Shown here: positions 36,505-46,477 of the stretch, piece after piece
Numbering within the stretch: position 1 is the stretch's first letter
Layout of the letters: each line of letters starts with the position of its first letter
Program-made: the position numbers and the translations under genes
Origin: Gluconacetobacter asukensis
Lineage (GTDB): Bacteria; Pseudomonadota; Alphaproteobacteria; Acetobacterales; Acetobacteraceae
DNA length: 64,000 nucleotides
NCBI RefSeq assembly: GCF_014174375.1
Contig: NZ_JABEQE010000003.1
Span: 186,001-250,000, forward strand
Reading direction: 5' to 3'
The notes under the pieces: generated by a model
What the model saw: the letters and a program-made list of their open reading frames with translations, nothing else
Told to the model about the DNA's origin: nothing
The model's database searches: none

Positions 36505-37131
36505 ATGGAGGGTATATTGCCGGATGCCAGCCGCCCGTGCGCCCCGGTCGTCATCAAGAAATATGCTAACCGACGTTTGTACGACACCGAACGCTCGATC
36601 TATATCACGCTCGACGCGCTGGCCGACATGGTCCGTTCCGGCAGGGATTTCGTGGTTTTCGATGCCCGTACGGGCGACGACATCACCCGCGCCGTGCTGA
36701 CCCAGATCATCATGGAGGAAGAGACCAAGGGGCGCGCCATGCTGCCCGCGAGCTTCCTGCGGCAGATCATCCGTTTCTATGGCGACAGCATGCAGGGGCT
36801 GGTGCCGGAATATCTGGACCAGATGATGGAGCGTTTCGCGGCCAACCATCACCAGGTCCGTACCACCATGCAGCGGACGATGGCGGCGTTCCTGCCGCCG
36901 GAAATGGAGACGCTGGATCGCCAGGACATCGAGATGATGGACCGGGCGATGTCGGTGTTCGCCTCGTTCTGCGAGCCGGCGGCTTCGCATGAGGATGGGA
37001 ACGGTAACGCGGTGACGGTGGTCGAGGGCGCGGCCGGGAGCGGCGAGAGCATGGAAGAGGAAGTGCTGCGTCTGCGCCGCGAGGTTGCGGCCCTGCGGGC
37101 CGCGCTGGCCGCGTCGTCCGGCGCAGGCTGA
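36505..37131 (+). CDS. phaR: Polyhydroxyalkanoate synthesis repressor PhaR
   Basis: Regulator that binds DNA and PHB granules and controls phasin and PHB genes. The diagnostic N-terminal domain is VVIKKYANRRLYDTERSIYI through VVFDARTGDDITRAVLTQII. The C-terminal PHB-accumulation domain includes MLPASFLRQIIRFYGDSMQG. It ends in a coiled coil (EEEVLRLRREVAALRAAL). The 208 residues are typical. The chosen ATG has no obvious ribosome site, and 36284-36504 upstream shows nothing else I can name. Confidence 0.93.
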   Translation: MEGILPDASRPCAPVVIKKYANRRLYDTERSIYITLDALADMVRSGRDFVVFDARTGDDITRAVLTQIIMEEETKGRAMLPASFLRQIIRFYGDSMQGLVPEYLDQMMERFAANHHQVRTTMQRTMAAFLPPEMETLDRQDIEMMDRAMSVFASFCEPAASHEDGNGNAVTVVEGAAGSGESMEEEVLRLRREVAALRAALAASSGAG

Positions 37132-37142
37132 GGCGCATGAAT

Positions 37143-38243
37143 TCAGTTGAGCCAGTCTGTCAGGTGGCCTAGCGGAATTGTGCCGACGAACAGCGTGCCG
37201 ACGAACAGCGTGCCGGCGCTCAGGCGCAGCGGCAGGCTCAAAGGGCGGTCGGTGGGGGGTGGGGCCTCGGGTGTGGCGGGTGCGGTGCCGCCCGGATAAC
37301 GGGTGGCCAGCCGGTCGATCGTCGTGACGGCCCTGGCGAGGTCGGGGGACAATATGCCGGCCTGGTCCAGCGTGCGGACGGTCTGGCCGATCCCTGCCAC
37401 GGAGAGGGTGAAACTGCCCTCCGGGCCATTTTGCACCGAGAGATGGGCGTTTCCTATCACCGACAGGGACAGGTGTGTCCAGCGCGCATGCAGGTCCTGC
37501 ACCAGCAGGGTGGGCTCCGTGCCGCCCGGGAGGGAGAGGGTGAGGCCGGCATCCGACAGGCGGTGCGCGTCGGTGAGCGCGGGCGGCAGGGGCAGGGTTG
37601 GCGGCAGGTCGATCGCGGCGGCATGGCTGGTCAGGGCGATGCGGCTGGCGTCGGGGCCGGCGCGGTCGTTCCATAATCCGTGGCCGCGCAGATCGTGCAG
37701 TGTCAGGTCGGTCGTGCGGCCGTCCGGTTGCAGGATCTGGAGGGTGAGCGCGCGGGCGGCCCATGCGGCCTGACCGGCCACGGCCCCCGGCGGCAGGCCG
37801 AGCGGGACGAAGATGCGGGCATCCTCTCCCTGGACCCTGACGGCCCGGATGGTGTCGGGGCCGGTCATGCGGGCGGCCTGCGTGCCCTCGAGGCCGATCC
37901 GGATGGTCAGCGGGTGCAGCATGGACAGCGACAGCGTGACGCTCTGTGCGCCCCAGGCGATGGTCCGGCCGCCGGCCTGGCCGTCCAGGCGGGGGTTGCG
38001 CAGGGTGAGCCGGGCGGTCAGGGGGGAGCCGCCCCGGGTAGGGAGGCCGGGCTGCACGGTCCAGCCCTGCTGGCGCAAGCGGGTGCTCCAGCCTGCCGCC
38101 ATCCTGTCAAGCGCGTGCTGCGCGGCCTGCCAGGCGAGGCCGTCGATGGCCGCAACCCCCAGCAGGGCCAGCGCGGCGCGGCGGAGCCACGGGCGGCGGC
38201 CGGATGGGCGATGGCGCACGGGCCGGGGGGAGTGCTGCGGCAT
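37143..38243 (-). CDS. DUF2125 domain protein (putative periplasmic)
   Basis: A 366-residue protein with an N-terminal membrane/signal segment (RRAALALLGVAAIDGLAWQ) and a DUF2125-like body (WQAAQHALDRMAAGW, WTVQPGLPTRGGSPL, RIGLEGTQAARMTGPD). The family is found in alphaproteobacteria and has no assigned function; it is probably periplasmic and anchored in the inner membrane. Near its C-terminus a 15-bp tandem duplication (37181-37210) encodes a repeated TLFVG unit. It is convergent with phaR, and the DnaA-box region lies upstream of it. Confidence 0.75.
   Translation of the reverse strand: MPQHSPRPVRHRPSGRRPWLRRAALALLGVAAIDGLAWQAAQHALDRMAAGWSTRLRQQGWTVQPGLPTRGGSPLTARLTLRNPRLDGQAGGRTIAWGAQSVTLSLSMLHPLTIRIGLEGTQAARMTGPDTIRAVRVQGEDARIFVPLGLPPGAVAGQAAWAARALTLQILQPDGRTTDLTLHDLRGHGLWNDRAGPDASRIALTSHAAAIDLPPTLPLPPALTDAHRLSDAGLTLSLPGGTEPTLLVQDLHARWTHLSLSVIGNAHLSVQNGPEGSFTLSVAGIGQTVRTLDQAGILSPDLARAVTTIDRLATRYPGGTAPATPEAPPPTDRPLSLPLRLSAGTLFVGTLFVGTIPLGHLTDWLN
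37181..37210 (-). repeat. 15-bp tandem duplication in the DUF2125 gene
   Basis: Two identical copies of TGCCGACGAACAGCG lie head to tail, in frame, and repeat five residues in the protein C-terminus. It looks like a recent slippage event. Confidence 0.9.
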
Positions 38244-38285
38244 GTCGTTCTTGATAAGGCATCTTGCGGAAGGCCGGGAACAGAT

Positions 38286-38599
38286 TGATTCACAAATCTT
38301 TCACATGCCGCGCCCGGTTGGAAAAAAGAGCGGGGGACCGAATTTATCCACAGTTTCGGCGAACGGGGAGCGGGCGGCAGCGCGCGCAGAGGCCGCCGGC
38401 AGGCCCGGCGCCGGGTCTGTCGGGAAAATATATTAAAAATAGGTGTGAATTTAATATGTTATTGCGCGATTTTCGGCTGTCCGCCGGATGATGGCGTGGC
38501 GTGGAGGCCGCCGGTAGCGGAGGGGCGCCAGCCTGTGGGCAAACGGACAGTCACAGGCCCGCCGGATGACCGGTCTGACTGCCCACAGAGTTATCCACA
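38286..38599. other. DnaA-box cluster with AT-rich segment (candidate replication origin)
   Basis: Two perfect DnaA boxes TTATCCACA lie at 38344-38352 and 38591-38599. Near-matches are TGATTCACA (38286-38294), CTGCCCACA (38579-38587, 12 bases before the second perfect box) and TGTGGGCAA (38534-38542, opposite strand). Between them is a very AT-rich stretch at 38424-38463, exceptional in this GC-rich window, which could be an unwinding element. The region 38244-38550 has no gene. An origin is plausible; a DnaA-regulated region is the alternative. Typical alphaproteobacterial origin neighbours such as hemE are not present. Confidence 0.5.
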
Positions 38600-39354
38600 G
38601 GTTTCTCCGCGCCCTCGATCCTGCCGAACCGGCTGGACGATTCCTGCCATCGTGCGGTGATTTCGCTCAGGATGCGGGCCTTGCCCACATCGGCGGGCAG
38701 GGCGGGGCCGATGGCGATGTGGATCGGCCCGGGACGTTTGACGAAGGCGTTGCGCGACCAGCGCAGGCCGGAATCGGTCGCCACGGGGATGATGGGCAGG
38801 CCGGTATGGGTGGCCATGGCGACGATGCCGGGGTGCAGGCGCCTGGTCTCGCCGGCCTGGGTGCGGGTGCCCTCGGGGAAGATGACGATCTGGCGCCCGT
38901 TGGCGGCCGCCTGACCGGTGGCGGTCAGCAGCGCGCGCAGGGCGCGGGCGCCATCGGCGCGGCGGACCGGGATCATGCCGGCCAGCAGCAGCATCGGGCC
39001 GACCAGCGGGATGCGGGTCAGTTCCTCTTTCATCACATAGGCCGGGCGGTCGACCAGGTTCATCCACACCAGCGTGTCGAAGGCCGACTGGTGCTGCGAG
39101 GCGAGAAGGCAGGGGCCCGCCGGCAGGTGTTCGCGGCCCGTCACGACGACCCGGATGCCGCAGATATGGCACAATCCCGCCACCGAGAGCCGGGTCCACA
39201 GCTTGGCGTACGGCAGGGCGAGGCGCCGGGCGAACAGGCGGATGGGCATGGCGGCGATGCCCATCACGACCGTCAGCAGGACGAAATAGAGATTGAACAG
39301 GCACGCGCGGACGAAAATCATGACGGGCGGGGGCATTCCGGACAGGTCAGGCAC
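38551..39354 (-). CDS. 1-acyl-sn-glycerol-3-phosphate acyltransferase (PlsC family)
   Basis: Membrane acyltransferase that converts lysophosphatidic acid to phosphatidic acid or acylates a related lipid. The 267 residues have an N-terminal membrane segment (FNLYFVLLTVVMGIAAMP), the catalytic HX4D motif ASQHQSAFDTL, and the substrate motif VIFPEGTRT. The C-terminal tail is encoded across the last two DnaA-like boxes. It lies downstream of the ftsE-ftsX-DUF218 genes on the same strand. Confidence 0.9.
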   Translation of the reverse strand: MPDLSGMPPPVMIFVRACLFNLYFVLLTVVMGIAAMPIRLFARRLALPYAKLWTRLSVAGLCHICGIRVVVTGREHLPAGPCLLASQHQSAFDTLVWMNLVDRPAYVMKEELTRIPLVGPMLLLAGMIPVRRADGARALRALLTATGQAAANGRQIVIFPEGTRTQAGETRRLHPGIVAMATHTGLPIIPVATDSGLRWSRNAFVKRPGPIHIAIGPALPADVGKARILSEITARWQESSSRFGRIEGAEKPVDNSVGSQTGHPAGL

Positions 39355-39420
39355 GACTGGCGTGCGACGGGGCGGCGTACATCAGAAAAACGGCCGCGAG
39401 ACAAGAGCCGGTCGCTTCCG

Positions 39421-40056
39421 TCAGTTCTGTGCCCGGGTCGTCATGTTGCGGGTGAGGCCCAGGCTGGCCATCAGCCACTTGTCGTATTCCGTCGCCAGCA
39501 GCCGCAGCGAGGAGCCGCGCAGCGGCGCACGCAGCGCCGGGGGACGGACCGCGTAGGGATAGAGCGCCACGTCGGGCAGGGTGCGGTGGATTTCCATGAT
39601 CGCGCGGCGGATATGGTAGCCGGCGGTGACCACGATCAGCGAGCGCAGCCCGTTGGCGCGGGCCCATTGCGCGGTTTCGTCGGCATTGCCGATGGTCGAG
39701 GTGGCGTGGCGGCCCAGCGTGACCTGCCGCCACAGTGCGGGCGGCAGGCTGGCCGCGAGGTCCGGCGGGAGGGCGCCGGCGACGCTGGCGGTGGTAGCGT
39801 GGGGGGCGACGCCGGAGATGAGCAATTGGCGCGCCTGACCGCCGGCCAGCAGCCGCAGCGAGGCCTCGATCCGGCCCTGGCCGCCGGTGAGGGCCACGAT
39901 GCCGTCCGCGACGGGGGGGCGAGAGGGCGATTTCAGTGCGTCGTGGACGAACCAGGCGAAGCCCGTTCCCCACAGGAGCATGCAGCCCAGCAGGCCGGCC
40001 AGCGTGCCAAGGAGGAATCGTCTGGCCGTGCCGCCCCGGTTCATTACGGGAGTCAT
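39421..40056 (-). CDS. YdcF/DUF218 family protein
   Basis: A 211-residue protein with one N-terminal membrane segment (FLLGTLAGLLGCMLLWGTGFAWF) and a DUF218 domain: DGIVALTGGQGRIEASLRLL, LLISGVAPHATT, STIGNADETAQWARANG and SLIVVTAGYHIRRA. Relatives (ElyC, SanA, YdcF) are linked to envelope integrity. The ATG shares bases with the ftsX stop (TAATG), so it is in the ftsEX operon, consistent with an envelope role. Confidence 0.85.
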   Translation of the reverse strand: MTPVMNRGGTARRFLLGTLAGLLGCMLLWGTGFAWFVHDALKSPSRPPVADGIVALTGGQGRIEASLRLLAGGQARQLLISGVAPHATTASVAGALPPDLAASLPPALWRQVTLGRHATSTIGNADETAQWARANGLRSLIVVTAGYHIRRAIMEIHRTLPDVALYPYAVRPPALRAPLRGSSLRLLATEYDKWLMASLGLTRNMTTRAQN

Positions 40057-41028
40057 TACGGCAGGTTTCGCAGCCAGGCGCGCACCGTGGCCTGGGTCGT
40101 CAGCCAGCCGATCAGCGCCGCCGCCGGGGCGAGGGCCAGCAGGGTGGCGACCAGGGGGGTGGGCAATGTGGCGAGCAGCGTGTGGGCCAGCATGGTCCAG
40201 TCGGCTGAAGATGCGGGCGTGGGCGTTGGGGTTGCCGCCGCGAAGGGGGCCGCCACGCGGGACAGCAGCACCAGGATCGGCAGGGCCAGCACGCTGCCCG
40301 CCAGCCCGCCGATGAAGGCGAGCAGGGCGGTGCGGCGGGCGAAGCGCCCGGCGATATAGCCGTCGGTCGCGCCCATGGCGTGGATCAGTTCGATCGGCAG
40401 GCGCCGGGCCGCCAGCCCGGCGCGGGTGGTGGCCGCGATCAGCACCACCGCGATGCCGACCACGATCGCCACCGCCAGCAATGCGCAACTGTGCAGGCTG
40501 TCGGCCAGCCGGCCCAGCCGCTCGCCCCATTCGGCATTGCGTTCGATCAGTGTGCCGGGAGCGATGGTGTTCAGGCGGCGGGCGAGTGCCGTGGCGTCGG
40601 CTTGCGTGCCGGTGGCCATGTGCAACTCGATGATGGCGGGCAGGGTCAGGGCGAAATCATGGTCCTGCCCGAGCCAGGGGGCCAGCAGGGCGCCCAGTTC
40701 CGCCTTGTCCAGCCGGTGGACGCGCGAGGCGCCGGGACTGTCCGCCAGGGCGGCCAGGACGGCGTCGGAGCGCGTGAGATGGGCAGTGGTGCCTGCTGTC
40801 GTTGTCGGGGTCTCCGGGTCGGGGACCTGGATGGTCAGCATCGACGCGGCGCCGTTCGACCAGCGGGCGGAGAGGATCTGTGCGCCCGTGGCGCCCGCGA
40901 GCGCCAGGGCGGCCAGGACCGCCATGGCGGCGACCAGCAGCGGCAGCAGCCGGTCGGGCAGGGCGCGGCGCAGGGCCAGCCCGTCCGCGCGCCTTGCCTG
41001 GTTCCAGCGGGTGAAGAGGCCCGGCCGC

Positions 41029-41036
<8 letters not shown>
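40056..41036 (-). CDS. ftsX: Cell division ABC transporter permease FtsX
   Basis: Permease of the FtsEX complex that controls peptidoglycan hydrolases at the septum. The 326 residues have the four-helix FtsX layout: helix 1 (LLPLLVAAMAVLAALALAG), a periplasmic domain, and three C-terminal helices (LLAVAIVVGIAVVLIAATT and others) with ELIHAMGATDGYIAGRFARR. The open frame begins at 41072, but the ATG at 41036 overlaps the ftsE stop by eight bases (ATGGCTGA) and is preferred. Confidence 0.88.
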
Positions 41037-41709
<673 letters not shown>

Positions 41710-41734
41710 GGGTGAGGGTCGGGCAGCGCGTGCG

Positions 41735-42145
41735 TCACATCTCGCGGGCCGCGACGGCGGCGAGCGCGGCGCAGACCGCCGCCGCCGCCATCATCAGCAG
41801 CCCGTCGACCACCAGCGAATCGGCCGTCACGACATGCGAGCCGATGACGATCTGGTGCGGGATGGTGCCGGCGACATGGGTGACGATATCGCGGGTCTGC
41901 GGATCGGCGGAGGCGGCACTGGTGCCGATGGCGCCGACGATATGGGGCAGTGCGCCCCAGCCCACGCCCAGGATCAGGACCAGCGGGGCCAGCAGTTCGG
42001 TGACCTGCTGGACGAAATAGAAAAGCCCGTAAAACACGGCGCATATCGCCACGCGGGCGATGCGGGCGATGGGAAAGCGCTGCGATCCGCCCGCGCGGGG
42101 CGGGAGGAACCGGTCGGTGGCGCGGCCCGAATTGAAACTGTCCAT
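41735..42145 (-). CDS. Hypothetical membrane protein
   Basis: Not recognised. The 136 residues contain one hydrophobic segment at about 41-61 (FVQQVTELLAPLVLILGVGW) and one at the C-terminus (VDGLLMMAAAAVCAALAAVA), with a short loop between them. It lies 25 bases upstream of ftsE on the same strand and is probably the first gene of that operon. The ATG at 42145 follows GGAGATCC; the frame is open to 42199. Confidence 0.6.
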   Translation of the reverse strand: MDSFNSGRATDRFLPPRAGGSQRFPIARIARVAICAVFYGLFYFVQQVTELLAPLVLILGVGWGALPHIVGAIGTSAASADPQTRDIVTHVAGTIPHQIVIGSHVVTADSLVVDGLLMMAAAAVCAALAAVAAREM

Positions 42146-42295
42146 GACGGTCGGATCTCCGGCGGCGGCTGCGGCGCGCCCGATCTGCCGGGTACGCATC
42201 CCTGCCGGAGGTAGCCGTCACTTGTCATAAATGCAATCTTCGGGGAGAAAAGCAGGCAGCAAACGCGCCGGCAAGGCTTTGCCGGACCGGCTCGG

Positions 42296-42826
42296 GTGGA
42301 AGGCAGCAAAGCCCCGGTGTCAGTGGCCGTCGTCATCTTCCGTCTTGTGGATACGTGTTACGGCCTGCCCGCGCCCGCGGTGCGGGAATGCATGCCCATG
42401 CCGGCGCTTGTCCGCCCGGCCGGGACGCCCGCGCCGGTGCTGGGATTCTTTCGCCTGGGTGCGGAACGCGTGGTTGTCATCGATCTTGCAGTCCTGCTGG
42501 GGTTGCGGGCGTGGAGCGCGCCGGACGATGACGCGATGCTGTATCGCCCGCTGCTGCTCTGCGATCCGGGTGCCGGGATGAAGGTGGCCTTCATGGTCGA
42601 CAGCGTACTGGATGTGCGGCAGAGGACGGGGGCGGTGATGGCGCTGCCCGCCGATGGCATGCCGGCCGGCGGCTGGCTGGCGGGGGAGGTCGAACTGGCC
42701 GGAGGAATGACCGCGTTGCTGATGGACCCTGACCGGCTGCTGATGGAGCGCGAACGGCAGCGGATCGAGGCCCTGGCCCTGGATGCGGCATTGCGCGATG
42801 CAATGTGGGAGAGCGCGGATGGCTGA
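42296..42826 (+). CDS. CheW-like scaffold protein (first)
   Basis: Couples chemoreceptors to CheA. The 176 residues form a CheW domain: VVIFRLVDTCYGLPAPAVRE, PAPVLGFFRLGAERVVVIDL, LLLCDPGAGMKVAFMVDSVL. The C-terminal extension ends in a Glu/Arg-rich helix. The start is a GTG at 42296; a second GTG at about 42317 is possible. It opens the chemosensory operon. The stop overlaps the cheR start (ATGGCTGA). This position corresponds to wspB in Wsp systems. Confidence 0.85.
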   Translation: MEGSKAPVSVAVVIFRLVDTCYGLPAPAVRECMPMPALVRPAGTPAPVLGFFRLGAERVVVIDLAVLLGLRAWSAPDDDAMLYRPLLLCDPGAGMKVAFMVDSVLDVRQRTGAVMALPADGMPAGGWLAGEVELAGGMTALLMDPDRLLMERERQRIEALALDAALRDAMWESADG

Positions 42827-44219
42827 CCGGCAAGGCACCCTGGAGCGGCTGGCCACCCGGATCGTCGCGCGGACCGGGCTGCATTACTACGTCGACAAGA
42901 TGGACCTGCTGGAGATGGTGCTGCTGCGGCGCATGGATGCCTGTGGCTGTGCCTGCCCGATGGATTATCTGTCGCGGCTTTCGGACGATGCGGCGGGCGA
43001 GGCCGAGTGGCGGGCGCTGGAATCGGCCGTGACGATCGGCGAGACGTTCTTCTTCCGCTACGCCGAGCAGTTCCATGCGCTGGAACGCACGATCCTGCCC
43101 GACCTGATCACCCGGCTGCGCCCGCTGCGGACCATCCGGATCTGGAGCGTCGGGTGCTCCAACGGTGCCGAACCCTATTCGCTGGCCATTCTGCTGCACC
43201 GGCTGCTGCGGGCGCGGGGGGAGCAGGACTGGACCGTCGATATCCTGGGCACCGACATCAGCGATCTGGCGCTGGAGCGGGCCCGGCGCGCGGAATATGG
43301 GGCGTGGTCGCTGCGCGATGTCGGTGCCTCGGAACGGCGGCAATGGTTCCGCCCCGCCGCCAGCGGGCGGCACTGGACCCTGCGCGATGTCTATCGGCGC
43401 ATGGTGCGCTTTGAATATGGAAACATCATGGACCTGCCGTCGGGCGGGGGGCCGGCCGGGCCGTTCGACCTGATCCTGTGCCGTAACGTGCTGCTGTATT
43501 TCGAGACGAAGCAGGCGCTGGAGCTGGTGCGGGCGCTGGCGGACCGGCTGTCGCCGCCGGGTTGGCTGCTGCTGGGCCATTCCGACCCGATCGGCGAATG
43601 CGGCGATTTTCTCGAGACCGTGACGTTCGCCGGTACGGTGGCGTTTCGTGCCGCGGGCTCGCGCCAGGGGCCGGCCGTGCCGCGCCGGGGCGCGCTGTCC
43701 TGCCTGCCGGATGCGCCGCTTGCCCCGCCGCCGCCGTTTCGCCCGGCGCGGGAGCGGGCGCCCGATATCCTCGCCCGCGCCGATGCGGGGCTGGCGCGGG
43801 CCGAGGCCCGGGCGCTGGCCGATCGCGGTGCGCTGGCCGAAGCGCGGGCCTGTTGCGGCGCGGCGCTGGCCCTGCATCCGCTGGATGCCGAGCTGCATTT
43901 CCTCTCGGCCGTTCTGGCGGAGGATTCCGGGGCCGCGGAGGATGAGTTCCGGCGCACGCTCTATCTGGATCGCGAGCATGTCATGGCGCATGTGCATCTG
44001 GCCCGGCTGCTGCGGGATGCCGGACAGACGGACGATGCCGAACGGGTGCTGCGGCAGGCCCGGACCCTGCTGCGCCGGTTGCCCGCCGACGCGCCGGTCG
44101 CGGATGGCGGCGGGCTGACCGTGGCCGGATTGCTGCGGCTGGTCGGCGGAGACGGGGCGGCGGATGCCGATGACGCGCGCGAGGATGGTTCGCCGATGCT
44201 GGCGCGGAGCGTGTCCTGA
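42819..44219 (+). CDS. CheR methyltransferase with C-terminal TPR region
   Basis: SAM-dependent protein-glutamate methyltransferase that methylates the receptor. Within 466 residues the CheR domain spans about 1-275: MDLLEMVLLRRMDA, VTIGETFFFRYAEQF, RIWSVGCSNGAEPYSLAI, ILGTDISDLALERARRAEYG, FDLILCRNVLLYF. Residues about 330-440 form helical TPR-like repeats (ALADRGALAEARACCGAALA, HLARLLRDAGQTDDAERVLR). CheR-TPR is the WspC type. The ATG overlaps the cheW stop. Confidence 0.92.
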   Translation: MADRQGTLERLATRIVARTGLHYYVDKMDLLEMVLLRRMDACGCACPMDYLSRLSDDAAGEAEWRALESAVTIGETFFFRYAEQFHALERTILPDLITRLRPLRTIRIWSVGCSNGAEPYSLAILLHRLLRARGEQDWTVDILGTDISDLALERARRAEYGAWSLRDVGASERRQWFRPAASGRHWTLRDVYRRMVRFEYGNIMDLPSGGGPAGPFDLILCRNVLLYFETKQALELVRALADRLSPPGWLLLGHSDPIGECGDFLETVTFAGTVAFRAAGSRQGPAVPRRGALSCLPDAPLAPPPPFRPARERAPDILARADAGLARAEARALADRGALAEARACCGAALALHPLDAELHFLSAVLAEDSGAAEDEFRRTLYLDREHVMAHVHLARLLRDAGQTDDAERVLRQARTLLRRLPADAPVADGGGLTVAGLLRLVGGDGAADADDAREDGSPMLARSVS

Positions 44220-44233
44220 CCGGTCGGGGCGGC

Positions 44234-44779
44234 ATGCCGGGGGCGACGGGCCCGCGGGACGCGTCCGCCGGGAGCGCGGGCGGCTATGCCCGCCGGGTGA
44301 TGGCGGAGCGTGCGCGGCAGCTGGCGGCGCGCGGGCAGGCGCCGGCCGATGATGCGGGGCGCCGCGCGGCGGTGATCCTGGACGTTGGCGGGCAGATCTA
44401 TGCCATCGACCTGCATCATGTGCTGCGCATGGCCGAGCCGGCCTGGAGCGTCATGCCCCGGCGGCCGGACTGCCCGGCTTCGGTGCGGGGTGTCTATGGC
44501 TATGTCGGCCATCTGTATACAGTGATCGATCTGTCGGTTCTGCTGGGCGGGGCGCCGATGGATCATGCCGGGGCCATGGCGCTGCTGCGCCCGGTGGCCG
44601 GCCTGCCTGTGGCGCGGATCGCGCTGCTGGCCGGGCGGACGCTGGGTGTGGACGACGTGGTGGGGGCGCCGGCCGCCGCACCGGTATCGGCCCACCCGAT
44701 GGCGGCCCTGCCTGATGGGCGGCTGGTCGCGGTGCTGGACCCCGCCCGCCTGTTCGCCGCGCGTCAATTCGGAGTCTGA
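44234..44779 (+). CDS. CheW-like scaffold protein (second)
   Basis: A second CheW domain protein of 181 residues: AAVILDVGGQIYAIDLHHVL, GVYGYVGHLYTVIDLSVLL, and a C-terminal LVAVLDPARLF. The first 45 residues are a non-conserved Arg/Ala extension. Two CheW proteins flanking cheR is the Wsp arrangement (wspB, wspC, wspD). mcp starts six bases after its stop. Confidence 0.87.
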   Translation: MPGATGPRDASAGSAGGYARRVMAERARQLAARGQAPADDAGRRAAVILDVGGQIYAIDLHHVLRMAEPAWSVMPRRPDCPASVRGVYGYVGHLYTVIDLSVLLGGAPMDHAGAMALLRPVAGLPVARIALLAGRTLGVDDVVGAPAAAPVSAHPMAALPDGRLVAVLDPARLFAARQFGV

Positions 44780-44785
44780 CCTGTC

Positions 44786-46468
44786 GTGACAATTGCCAAT
44801 CGTCTTCTGTTCGGGTTCCTGGTCGGCGTCATGCTGATGGTGTCGATCGGCGTCTATGCGCTGGGGCAGATCCGCAATGTCCGCGACGAGATGACGGTGA
44901 TCGTGACCCGGGACCTGCTGGTCTATCGCCACCTGAACCATCTGCGGGTGCTGGAGAACGACCTGGTGGCGCGGCGGCTGTCGATCCTGTCGCATTATTA
45001 TGCGCGGGATTACCAGAAGGACCCGGCGATGCTGGACGCGGCGGTCACCGACTGGACCGGGGTGGACCGGCAGGCGGAGGATACGCTGGTGCAGGCGATG
45101 GCCGCAGCCAGCCAGGCCGATGACGAGGCGCGGATCGACGCGCGCCGCGCCATGTTCGCCGCCATTTCGGCCCGCCTGCACGAGGCGCTGGACCAGGCGC
45201 GCCAGAATGCCGAGGCGGCGTCGGACCTGTTCGCGGCCATCCGCCAGGGCGATGATGCGGCGGTACGCCAGCAATCGGCGCGGTCGGACACGCGCGACCA
45301 GACTATCGACCGGCTGATCTCCGACGCCGGGACCACGCTGGATGGCGGGGTGCAGGCGGGCGAGATGCAGAGCAGCGCGCTGTATGAATTCAGCCGCCGG
45401 TCGCTGATCCTGGGGCTGGCGGTGGCGGTGATCGTCGCGCTGATCGTCACCTTCTGGACCCGGCGGTCGATCCTGGCCCCGCTGGCGGCGCTGATGCGGG
45501 TGATGGAGCGGGTGGGGCAGGGCGACCTGTCGACCCATGTGACGGTCGGTGGCTCGGGCGGCGGACGGGATGAGTTCGAACGCCTGGCCGACGGGCTGAA
45601 CCGGATGATCGACGGCCTGCGCGAGATCGCGCAGCAGAGCCGTGATGCCACGCGCAACCTGGATGCGGCGGTGGCCGATATCCGCGCCTCTGCCCAGCAG
45701 CAGGCGGCGAGCGTGGAGGAACAGTTCGCGGCGGTGCAGGAGACGGCGGCGACGGTGGACCAGATCACCCATTCCGGCGCGCAGATCAGCAAGCGCGCGC
45801 GGGAAGTGATCTCGTCGGCCGAGACCATCGTCCACAGTTCGGCCAGCGGGCTGGAGGCGGTGGAGGAGACCGCGCGGGCCATGGAGCGCACGCAGGAAGG
45901 CGCGGAGGCCGTGGCGTCGAACATCGTCGCACTGTCCGAGCGGACGGATGCGATCAGCGAGATCATCACCGCCGTCAACGATCTGTCGGAACGTTCGCAC
46001 CTGCTGGCGCTGAATGCCGCGATCGAGGCTGCCGCCGCCGGCGAACATGGGCGCTCCTTCGCCGTGGTCGCGGCCGAGATGAAGATCCTGGCCGACCAGT
46101 CGCGCGATGCCACCCAGCATGTGCGTGCGATCCTGGGCGACATCCAGCGCGGCATCAACACTTCGGTCATGCTGACGGAGGAGGCGGTGAAGCGCGTCTC
46201 GGCCGGCAAGGAACGGACCGATATCGCCTATCGCACCATCGAGCGCATGACGGGCGGCATCGAGGAAGGGGTGAACGCGTTCCAGCAGATCGTGGCTTCG
46301 ACCAACCAGCAGCAGATCGGCATCGAGCAGGTGATGACCGCGTTGCAGAGCATTCGCCAGGCCAGCCAGCAGACGGCGGCGGGGACCCGCAACCTGGAGG
46401 CATCCGCCAGCAATCTGGGCAGCCTGTCGCACCAGCTCCTGGCCATTTCCGCGCGTTACCGGACCTGA
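44786..46468 (+). CDS. Methyl-accepting chemotaxis protein
   Basis: Membrane chemoreceptor of 560 residues. Helix 1 is at about 5-27 (LLFGFLVGVMLMVSIGVYAL). The periplasmic domain (about 28-205) is helical and resembles the four-helix-bundle type. Helix 2 is near 208-228 (LILGLAVAVIVALIVTFW). HAMP is at about 228-285. The cytoplasmic signalling hairpin tip reads SERSHLLALNAAIEAAAAGE at about 397, followed by HGRSFAVVAAEMKILA. No C-terminal CheR-docking pentapeptide is seen, consistent with a dedicated CheR. The start is a GTG. Confidence 0.92.
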   Translation: MTIANRLLFGFLVGVMLMVSIGVYALGQIRNVRDEMTVIVTRDLLVYRHLNHLRVLENDLVARRLSILSHYYARDYQKDPAMLDAAVTDWTGVDRQAEDTLVQAMAAASQADDEARIDARRAMFAAISARLHEALDQARQNAEAASDLFAAIRQGDDAAVRQQSARSDTRDQTIDRLISDAGTTLDGGVQAGEMQSSALYEFSRRSLILGLAVAVIVALIVTFWTRRSILAPLAALMRVMERVGQGDLSTHVTVGGSGGGRDEFERLADGLNRMIDGLREIAQQSRDATRNLDAAVADIRASAQQQAASVEEQFAAVQETAATVDQITHSGAQISKRAREVISSAETIVHSSASGLEAVEETARAMERTQEGAEAVASNIVALSERTDAISEIITAVNDLSERSHLLALNAAIEAAAAGEHGRSFAVVAAEMKILADQSRDATQHVRAILGDIQRGINTSVMLTEEAVKRVSAGKERTDIAYRTIERMTGGIEEGVNAFQQIVASTNQQQIGIEQVMTALQSIRQASQQTAAGTRNLEASASNLGSLSHQLLAISARYRT

Positions 46469-46477
46469 CGGCCGGCC

